A DNA stretch of 18,904 bases, taken from positions 5,091-23,994 of the forward strand of contig DHLW01000143.1 in NCBI GenBank assembly GCA_002405485.1, written 5' to 3'. Made by a program: the position numbers and the translations under genes. Below the pieces are notes generated by a model that searched no databases, was not told the DNA's origin, and saw only the letters and a program-made list of their open reading frames with translations. This stretch comes from Phycisphaerales bacterium UBA4658. Lineage in GTDB: Bacteria > Planctomycetota > Phycisphaerae > Phycisphaerales > UBA1924. Below are positions 13,455-18,904 of this stretch, one piece after another. Every line of letters begins with the position of its first letter. The first letter of the stretch is position 1.

Positions 13455-13959
13455 GGATGCTCTGCTCGGGCACGGCGGGCGCCACGGCCCGACCGATGCG
13501 AACGACATGATCATGCGAGGATCGCGCGTCCACGCTGGCCGGCGACGGTGACGATTGGGCGGGTCCGCCGGCCGACGCGCTCTGGGCCGTGCGCAGACCG
13601 TGTGCGTCCGCCCGCAGCAGCGTCTCCAGAGACTGCACGTACATCTCCAGTCGCTCCACGCGTTCGGTGAGCCGCTCGAGCGTGGTAGCCATGGCGTTGA
13701 GCAGTTCCGCCGCCGACGCCTCCTGCAGCGCGTGCTTGCGAATCTCCTGGCGACGCATCGGCCCGCGCCCGGTGAGCAGCCACTCGCCGTTGATCATGAA
13801 CCGGTCGCAGATCGCCGACAGAAACTCGACGCTCGGGGCCTGCCCGGTGACGTAACGGCGGATGGTCTCGGCGTTGGAGCCGGTCAGCTCTCCAAGCTGC
13901 CGGTACGACTGCCCGGCAACCACGGAGCGAAGGCGTTCGTGCAGCGGAGACAACTCCAT
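13447..13959 (-). CDS. CI-like helix-turn-helix regulator with coiled coil
   Basis: 170 residues from ATG 13959. Residues ~7-68 form an XRE/CI-like domain: LRSVVAGQSYRQLGELTGSN, AETIRRYVTGQAPSVEFLSA, then ICDRFMINGEWLLTGRGPM, the C-x-x-F-x-I/V-N-x-x-W-L-L-T-G-x-G-x-M ending familiar from phage-type repressors. Residues ~83-118 (AELLNAMATTLERLTERVERLEMYVQSLETLL) form a heptad coiled coil, probably for oligomerisation. The rest is Ala/Ser/Pro-rich and low complexity. No S24 peptidase domain is present. As first gene of a leaderless operon it may regulate itself and the C45 hydrolase. A longer open frame upstream is antisense to the EamA gene and was not used. Confidence 0.8.
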   Translation of the reverse strand: MELSPLHERLRSVVAGQSYRQLGELTGSNAETIRRYVTGQAPSVEFLSAICDRFMINGEWLLTGRGPMRRQEIRKHALQEASAAELLNAMATTLERLTERVERLEMYVQSLETLLRADAHGLRTAQSASAGGPAQSSPSPASVDARSSHDHVVRIGRAVAPAVPEQSIHG

Positions 13960-13966
13960 GGCCAAG

Positions 13967-13995
13967 AAGGTACCGGATGCGCTGGCAAGGAGCAA
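13967..13995 (-). promoter_or_regulatory. Leaderless promoter of the HTH operon
   Basis: Minus strand: TTGCTC (13990-13995), exactly 17 nt, TACCTT (13967-13972), then 7 nt to the ATG at 13959. The start point would be the A of ATG, giving a leaderless mRNA. GG precedes the -10 box, as in the dprA promoter. Confidence 0.6.
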
Positions 13996-14089
13996 GCCCG
14001 ATGCGGGGATCGACCTCCCGCGCGACCACCCGACCGGCCGTCCGAGGCGGAGCGGGGTCCGGCGGATACGGATCGGCCATGATGCCCGG

Positions 14090-14095
14090 TATGCT
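14090..14095 (+). promoter_or_regulatory. Possible leaderless -10 box of the EamA gene
   Basis: GGTATGCT places a TATGCT box 5 nt before the ATG at 14101. No good -35 box is seen 16-18 nt upstream. The layout matches the two better-supported leaderless promoters of dprA and the HTH gene. Confidence 0.35.
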
Positions 14096-14100
14096 CTGGC

Positions 14101-14640
14101 ATGGCTGCGATTCTCTGCGCGATTCTGGCGGGCCTTTGCTGGGGTGTGGGCGAGATCTTCACCAAGGGCGCGATCAACACCAAAGAGATCGGTCCCCTCG
14201 GCACCGCGCTGATTCGCGCCGCCGTCACCCTCCCGCTTGCGCTCGCCGGCTTTCTGGTCGCCCACCTTGTGCTCAAGACCGAGCCGCAGCTCTGGTGGAA
14301 GGCGGCCGACGCCGGGGGCATGAAGATGTCCACCTGGGCGAAGGTCATCCTCGGATCGGGTGTGCTTGCAGGGTTTGCCGGAGTCTTCTTCTTCTACATC
14401 GGGCTGTCCCTGCCCGGAGGCGACATCAGCAAGCTGCGTCCGATCGCCTTTGCGCTTGCGCCGGCGACGGCGGTGCTGCTGGGCTGGTGGCTGCTGGGCG
14501 AGGAGATGACCATCAAGAAGGGCGTCGCGGTCGTGCTCATCGTGATCGGGATCGTGATGCTCGCCGGGGGAAAGAAGAGCGCGGTTGATCACACATCGAG
14601 AAAGAACGCCGCCGCGTCAACCGGCGTCGCCGAGAGCTGA
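14101..14640 (+). CDS. EamA-type small membrane transporter (single domain)
   Basis: 179 residues with five hydrophobic helices: ~2-20 (AAILCAILAGLCWGVGEIF), ~35-58, ~79-101 (VILGSGVLAGFAGVFFFYIG), ~113-131 (FALAPATAVLLGWWLLGEE) and ~136-152. The N-terminal A-x-L-C-W-G-x-G-x-x-F-x-K motif and the C-terminal W-L-L-G-E-x-x-x-x-K-x-G-x-A-x-V-L-I-V-I-G are hallmarks of the EamA half of drug/metabolite transporters. Full members have two such halves (about 300 residues, 10 helices), so this one probably works as a dimer. Substrate unknown. Divergent from the HTH operon, with a 141-bp shared upstream region. Confidence 0.85.
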   Translation: MAAILCAILAGLCWGVGEIFTKGAINTKEIGPLGTALIRAAVTLPLALAGFLVAHLVLKTEPQLWWKAADAGGMKMSTWAKVILGSGVLAGFAGVFFFYIGLSLPGGDISKLRPIAFALAPATAVLLGWWLLGEEMTIKKGVAVVLIVIGIVMLAGGKKSAVDHTSRKNAAASTGVAES

Positions 14641-14646
14641 GCCGGC

Positions 14647-15243
14647 TCAATGGCCCCGCGGGCCCGCGCCCGCCCGATCCGCACCGGAGTCGGCCACGAA
14701 CGTCCCGCGTTCCCGATCCTTCCGCACTCCTGGGAACTCCAGCACCCGCCCGTGCGCGACGCAGTAGACCCCCGGCCCCAGCACTCCCACGGCGAACATC
14801 GCCTCCGTCAGGTTCTGCAGCGCGTCGGACCGCACCATCTCGAACGGTCGCATCGCGCCCGTGAGCACGATGGGCACGGCGATGCCCTGAAGGTGCGACA
14901 GGATGTACTGGCCCGTCACCGTCAGCGTGTCGGTGCCGTGCAGGATCACCACGCCCCGTGTGGGCGGCCTCGCCGCGCGGGACGCCGGATCGCCGTGGGC
15001 CGCGGGGGACGGCCGATCGGCTCCGCAGGCATCCAGAGCCTTGACGATCGACTCCCGGTCCTCGTCGGTCATGTGCAGCGAGTCTTTGCTGAGCAGCTCG
15101 ATGATCGAGACCGCAGTGTCCTCCAGTCGCAGCCGGGCGAGCATGCGCCGAACAACGCTCTTGCGGTTGCTGAGCTCGCCGGTCATCTCGTCATAGGTCT
15201 TCTCAATCGTGCCGCCGGTGGTGATGAGGGTGATCTGTCGCAT
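14647..15243 (-). CDS. Single-domain asparaginase-like protein
   Basis: 198 residues. Family motifs: TTGGTIEKTYDE (8-19, with catalytic Thr12), SKDSLHMTDED (52-62), VVILHGTDTLTVTG (98-111, with Thr104/Asp105) and VLTGAMRPFEMVRSDALQNLTEA (127-148). It matches only the N-terminal catalytic domain of type I/II L-asparaginases. The smaller C-terminal domain that supplies part of the active site is absent, as in short asparaginase-domain proteins seen in other bacteria. A Pro/Ala-rich insertion (~74-96) precedes the HGTDT strand. ATG 15243 is preferred to TTG 15267 because it places the first strand directly at the N terminus. Whether it hydrolyses asparagine is open. Convergent with the EamA gene, 6 bp apart. 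Confidence 0.82.
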   Translation of the reverse strand: MRQITLITTGGTIEKTYDEMTGELSNRKSVVRRMLARLRLEDTAVSIIELLSKDSLHMTDEDRESIVKALDACGADRPSPAAHGDPASRAARPPTRGVVILHGTDTLTVTGQYILSHLQGIAVPIVLTGAMRPFEMVRSDALQNLTEAMFAVGVLGPGVYCVAHGRVLEFPGVRKDRERGTFVADSGADRAGAGPRGH

Positions 15244-15485
15244 GGTGAAGGGGCGAATCTGCGGCAAAGGAGAGGGGCCAGGAGACTCCGCGAATGGTAC
15301 AGGGGTTCTCCTCGGGCGATGGAGAGCGATCGGACCAGACCCTCGACGCGAGTCCCTTCCCCCACGCCAAAGGCCCCGGCAGCGACGGAGTCCTTCGCGG
15401 GATCGCTTTTCACGACGCGGGCTCCTACCCTTGCGCTCGGCGCGTGCTTCGAGGCAGGTTGCCCAGAAGCGCGAACCGACATGTT

Positions 15486-15558
<73 letters not shown>

Positions 15559-15563
15559 TTCCT

Positions 15564-15588
15564 CGGCCCGCCGACCGTCGGCGGGCCG
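15564..15588 (+). terminator. Strong hairpin after tRNA-Lys
   Basis: A perfect 11-bp inverted repeat (CGGCCCGCCGA / TCGGCGGGCCG) with a 3-nt loop begins 5 nt after the tRNA. No long T run follows (CTTGGTGTT), so it may end transcription weakly or serve to protect the 3' end. It lies about 45 bp before the SNF2 gene. Confidence 0.55.
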
Positions 15589-15634
15589 CTTGGTGTTCCG
15601 GCGGCGGCCCGCCGGGGTGGGCGGAGGTGGGTGC

Positions 15635-18600
15635 GTGGTGAGCGTCGCAGCGGTTCAATCTCGGCTGTTGGTCCTGCATGCGCAGTGGTCGGACGGCTGC
15701 ATCCACCTCTGGGGCGAGCGTGTCCTTGGCACTTTCGAGCGTCCCGCATCCGCACAGGGCGGCCCGGGCGATGCACGGACCCCCGACCGTGCCGTGCCCT
15801 CAGCGCATCCCGGCGCGGCGACCGCGTCGGAGCTGCGTCAAGCGCTGGGGATGATCGCGCAGGCGACCGGCCCGAACGATGAGCCCGCCATTGAGGAGGG
15901 CTCTCTTGTCCTCCGCCTGCCCGCGGCCGAGGGCGTTCCGCTTCCGAGCCCGCACGTCGCGCACGCGATGGGCGGCGTTCGGAGCCGCACGCAAGAGGCA
16001 CATCACGACCTGGCCAGCGAAGAGACGGACCTCGGGGGCGTGGACTTCGAGGATCCGGAGGTGGACCGCCCTGCCGAGTCTGGCAGCGCCGACACGCCGG
16101 ACTCGGCCGCCGCGCCGATCGCGGACGCGCCACAACCGCAAATCACGCTGCTGGATGTGCGTGTGCCGACACTCAAGGTTCGTCCAAGAGACATCCCCCG
16201 CGTGCTGGACGCGCTGGAGGAATCGGCGGATCAGGAGACCGATGACGCGCTTGTCGCGGCGGAGTCGATGCACTTCTTCGCGGCGGCGGGCCGTTTCGTC
16301 CGACATCTGCTGTCTCAGCAGCGGTTCGTGCCCATGCTGCAGCAGGACGCGACCGGGACGCTCTCGGGTGTCTGGCAGCCGTGGCTCGCCGACGAGCACA
16401 CGGCGACACGCGTGCAGACGCTGCTGAAGGCGATGCCCCGGTCCTGCCGTGCCGCGGTGGACGTCTTCGAGCATGATCCGTGGGCCATTCTGGACGACTT
16501 TCTGCTGCGCGTGGGTGACGCGCTCTGCCGGCGCGTGCTCGCCAGAGAGCAGATGCGCGACGCCATCGACGGACGCGATCCCTCGGCGGATCCGCACGTC
16601 ACCTGGCTCTCCGGTCTGCTCGATGAGCGCGCCGAGATCGACGCCCGTCCCGGGCCGCGCAACGACCTGATCAAGGGCGCTCGGCGGTGGGTCGGCGGGC
16701 TGGAAGAGCGCGGCAGCGGAGCGGCATGGCGGCTGCTGCTGAAGCTGTCGGAACCGCTGGATCTTCGCGACCTTGGAGCTCCGGATCCGACCAGCGGGGC
16801 CCAGATCGACGCGGTGGACAAGGTTCGCTGGACGCTGTCACTGCACTTGCAGTCGGTGATGTCACCCGAGGTCGTCGTGGACGCCTCCGACATCTGGCTC
16901 CTCCCGCCGGGGGCAGCGAGCGGCGAGGGCCAGCGCATCGAGCAACCGCAGGAGCTGCTCCTCTCGGAGCGGGGGCGGGCCGCGCGCCTGTACAAGAAGC
17001 TCGAGAAGGTTCTCGAGCAGGCCGAGCCGACCGAGATCGATCTGTCAACCAGCGACGCGTACAAGTTCCTTCGGGAGGTGCGGCCCGTGCTCATGGAGCA
17101 GGGGTACAACGTCGCCGCGCCCGAGTGGTGGGACTCGCCGACGGTCCGGCTGGGCGCCAAGCTCATCGTGCAGAGCGAGGACGTCGATCTGTCGACGATC
17201 GGCGCGGTGGGCCTTGGCGCGCCCGGTGCGGCGGGAAGCAGCACGCCCAAGCTCGGGCTCTCGTCGCTCGTGAGCTATCGCTGGCAGATCGCCGTGGGCG
17301 AGACCAATCTGACGCTGGAGCAGTTCGAGCGGCTCGCCGCCCAGCACTCGCCGCTCATCCGCCTGAACGGTCGCTGGGTCGAGATCCGACCAGAGGACGT
17401 CAAGGCCGCGATCAAGTTCATCCGCGAGAACCAGGGTTCGGGTGAGACCGCTGGAAAGATGGAAGTCGGCCGAGCGCTTCGGCTTGCCTATGCCAGCGAC
17501 GTCAGAGACACCGGCATCCCGATCCTCGGGATGGAGGCGACGGGCTGGGTGGACGCGGTCTTCGGCGACGCCGCGGCCAACACCAAGATGCCCATGCTCG
17601 AATCCCCGCAGGGGTTCGTGGGCACGCTTCGGGCATATCAGCTCAAGGGGCTGTCCTGGCTGGCATTCCTGGACAAGCTCGGGCTCGGCGCGTGCCTTGC
17701 CGACGACATGGGCCTTGGCAAGACGGTGCAGCTCCTCGCATTGCTCGCGCACGAGCGATCGCTCGCGGTGCAGCACGCCCAGGCGCACGGCCTGGCCAGG
17801 CCCGCGCACTCGCCCACGCTTCTGATTGTCCCGATGTCGGTCGTCGCCAACTGGGTGCACGAGGCCAAGCGGTTCACACCCGACCTCCGCGTGCTGGTGC
17901 ACCACGGGCTCACACGGCAGATGGGCGAGTCGCTCCTGCAGACGGCCCTGGAGAACGACATCGTCGTGACGACCTATGCCCTTGCCCACCGCGACCGCGA
18001 GCCGCTGAGCAAGGTGCCCTGGGGCCGAGTCGTGCTCGATGAGGCCCAGAACATCAAGAATCCGACGGCCAAGCAGACGCGGGCGATCCACTCCATCCCC
18101 GCGCCGAGGCGCTTCGCCCTCACCGGCACGCCGCTGGAGAACCGACTCATCGAGCTGTGGTCGATCATGGACTTCCTGAATCCGGCCTATCTCGGGCCGG
18201 CAGGAGAGTTCCGATCCAGGTTCGCAGTGCCGATCGAGCGCTACCACGACAAGCTCCGCGGGCAGCAGCTCCGAGGGCTGGTGCAGCCGTTCATCCTCCG
18301 GCGACTCAAGAGCGATCCGACGGTCATCACCGATCTTCCCGACAAGGTCGAGAGCAAGGAATACTGCTATCTCACGCCCGAGCAGGCCACGCTCTACCAG
18401 ACCTGCGTCGCCGACATGCTCGGGGCCGCCGAGCGGGCCGAGGGCATCCAGCGCCGGGGCGTGGTGCTCGCGGGGCTCATCAAGCTCAAGCAGATCTGCA
18501 ACCACCCGGCCCACTTCCTCAAGGAGTTCGGGGAGAGCGCGTCGAACATCCCCACGATCGCTCCGGGCCGCTCCGGCAAGACCCAGCGCCTCGTCGAGAT

Positions 18601-18904
18601 GCTCCAGGAGGTCGTCGCCGCAGGTGACAAGGCCCTGGTCTTCACCCAGTTCCGACAGATGTCCCTGCTGCTGGCCTCGATGCTCCGCCAGACGCTGGAT
18701 CGCGAGGTGCTTCTCCTGCACGGCGGCACGTCGCCGGCGCAGCGTCAGAACATCATCGCCGAGTTCCAGGGCGATAAGAGCAAGATGAGCAAGGTCCGCC
18801 CTGGCAACGCCCCGGCTCCGCCCGTGCTCATCCTCTCGCTCAAGGCCGGCGGCGTCGGTCTGAACCTGACCGCCGCGAATCACGTGTTCCACTTCGACCG
18901 CTGG
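15635..18904 (+). CDS. SNF2-family helicase/ATPase, 3' end outside window
   Basis: Open from GTG 15635 to the window end (1090 codons, no stop). GGAGG lies 7 nt before this GTG; a second GTG follows at 15638. About 650 N-terminal residues include an acidic linker (~110-175) and a region like the SNF2-associated domain of bacterial SNF2 proteins. The ATPase core follows: LKGLSWL (~670), Walker A ADDMGLGKT (689-697), LLIVPMSVVANWVHEA (~730-745), DEAQNIKNP (from Asp802, the DEAQ form), FALTGTPLENRL (~828-839), LKQICNHP (~950), ALVFTQFRQM (motif IV), LLLHGGTSP (motif V region) and LSLKAGGVGLNLTAANHVFHFDRW, cut just where RWWNPA is expected. SNF2 ATPases translocate on duplex DNA and remodel protein-DNA complexes; some bacterial ones act with RNA polymerase. 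The role here is not evident. Confidence 0.93.
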   Translation, partial: MVSVAAVQSRLLVLHAQWSDGCIHLWGERVLGTFERPASAQGGPGDARTPDRAVPSAHPGAATASELRQALGMIAQATGPNDEPAIEEGSLVLRLPAAEGVPLPSPHVAHAMGGVRSRTQEAHHDLASEETDLGGVDFEDPEVDRPAESGSADTPDSAAAPIADAPQPQITLLDVRVPTLKVRPRDIPRVLDALEESADQETDDALVAAESMHFFAAAGRFVRHLLSQQRFVPMLQQDATGTLSGVWQPWLADEHTATRVQTLLKAMPRSCRAAVDVFEHDPWAILDDFLLRVGDALCRRVLAREQMRDAIDGRDPSADPHVTWLSGLLDERAEIDARPGPRNDLIKGARRWVGGLEERGSGAAWRLLLKLSEPLDLRDLGAPDPTSGAQIDAVDKVRWTLSLHLQSVMSPEVVVDASDIWLLPPGAASGEGQRIEQPQELLLSERGRAARLYKKLEKVLEQAEPTEIDLSTSDAYKFLREVRPVLMEQGYNVAAPEWWDSPTVRLGAKLIVQSEDVDLSTIGAVGLGAPGAAGSSTPKLGLSSLVSYRWQIAVGETNLTLEQFERLAAQHSPLIRLNGRWVEIRPEDVKAAIKFIRENQGSGETAGKMEVGRALRLAYASDVRDTGIPILGMEATGWVDAVFGDAAANTKMPMLESPQGFVGTLRAYQLKGLSWLAFLDKLGLGACLADDMGLGKTVQLLALLAHERSLAVQHAQAHGLARPAHSPTLLIVPMSVVANWVHEAKRFTPDLRVLVHHGLTRQMGESLLQTALENDIVVTTYALAHRDREPLSKVPWGRVVLDEAQNIKNPTAKQTRAIHSIPAPRRFALTGTPLENRLIELWSIMDFLNPAYLGPAGEFRSRFAVPIERYHDKLRGQQLRGLVQPFILRRLKSDPTVITDLPDKVESKEYCYLTPEQATLYQTCVADMLGAAERAEGIQRRGVVLAGLIKLKQICNHPAHFLKEFGESASNIPTIAPGRSGKTQRLVEMLQEVVAAGDKALVFTQFRQMSLLLASMLRQTLDREVLLLHGGTSPAQRQNIIAEFQGDKSKMSKVRPGNAPAPPVLILSLKAGGVGLNLTAANHVFHFDRW

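Noticed and set aside
13447..14592. Long version of the HTH gene (381 codons) starting at 14592
   Set aside because: The extra N-terminal part is antisense to the EamA gene and lacks domains; a leaderless promoter marks the start at 13959.
17045..18892. Minus-strand open frame of 615 codons at the right end
   Set aside because: It is antisense to the SNF2 helicase core, whose motifs are unmistakable on the plus strand.

Overview
The window is about 19 kb of GC-rich bacterial DNA. It most likely comes from a planctomycete of the Phycisphaerae type. The evidence is a C-terminal EF-hand/dockerin-like tail on two secreted proteins (D-x-N/D-x-S-G...D-V-F-x-F-L-N-x-W-F-A-G, the form NCBI calls a GC-type dockerin), a PEP-CTERM-like sorting tail (IPSPAS...RRRR) and a pseudopilin-like protein. 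No mobile element, phage gene or CRISPR array was seen.

Layout. (1) 1-1496, plus strand: the 3' end of truD, an ASCH/PUA-like protein and a HAD phosphatase, each overlapping the next. (2) 1692-5390, minus strand: lexA, a doubtful hypothetical ORF, a gene-poor stretch with a strong promoter and a hairpin-rich leader, dprA with a leaderless promoter, and a DinB/YfiT-fold protein. (3) 5537-7552, plus strand: a secreted protein made of about sixteen 17-residue Cys-rich repeats with a dockerin-like tail, then a ComB-like phosphatase. (4) 7572-7850, minus strand: a small BFD-type [2Fe-2S] protein with its own promoter. (5) 8070-11598, minus strand: the most interesting block. A good promoter (TTGACA-N16-TACGCT) leads directly into a cobalamin riboswitch, followed by three genes joined by ATGA stop/start overlaps: a beta-propeller-like PEP-CTERM protein, a secreted protein with two EF-hand/dockerin-like motifs, and a pseudopilin-like protein. 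(6) 11691-13995, minus strand: a leaderless operon of a CI-like HTH regulator, a hypothetical protein and a C45-family Ntn hydrolase. (7) 14101-14640, plus: an EamA-type membrane protein; 14647-15243, minus: a single-domain asparaginase-like protein; 15486-15558: tRNA-Lys(TTT). (8) 15635 to the window end, plus: a large SNF2 helicase cut by the window edge.

The central inference is that block 5 is a vitamin B12-responsive cell-surface system. The riboswitch is well supported by its conserved boxes. Cobalamin binding or uptake by the proteins is inferred from the riboswitch and from a remembered resemblance to Bacteroidetes surface B12 loci (beta-propeller plus a protein with EPG..V/DxNGNG/PGS motifs); it is not shown by the sequence.

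A second theme is promoter structure. Several minus-strand promoters have a recognisable TTGnnn box, a 16-17 nt spacer and a TAnnnT or close -10 box. Two of them (dprA and the HTH gene) place the -10 box only 6-7 nt before ATG, implying leaderless mRNAs. Two others carry inverted repeats inside or next to the spacer, where a repressor could bind.
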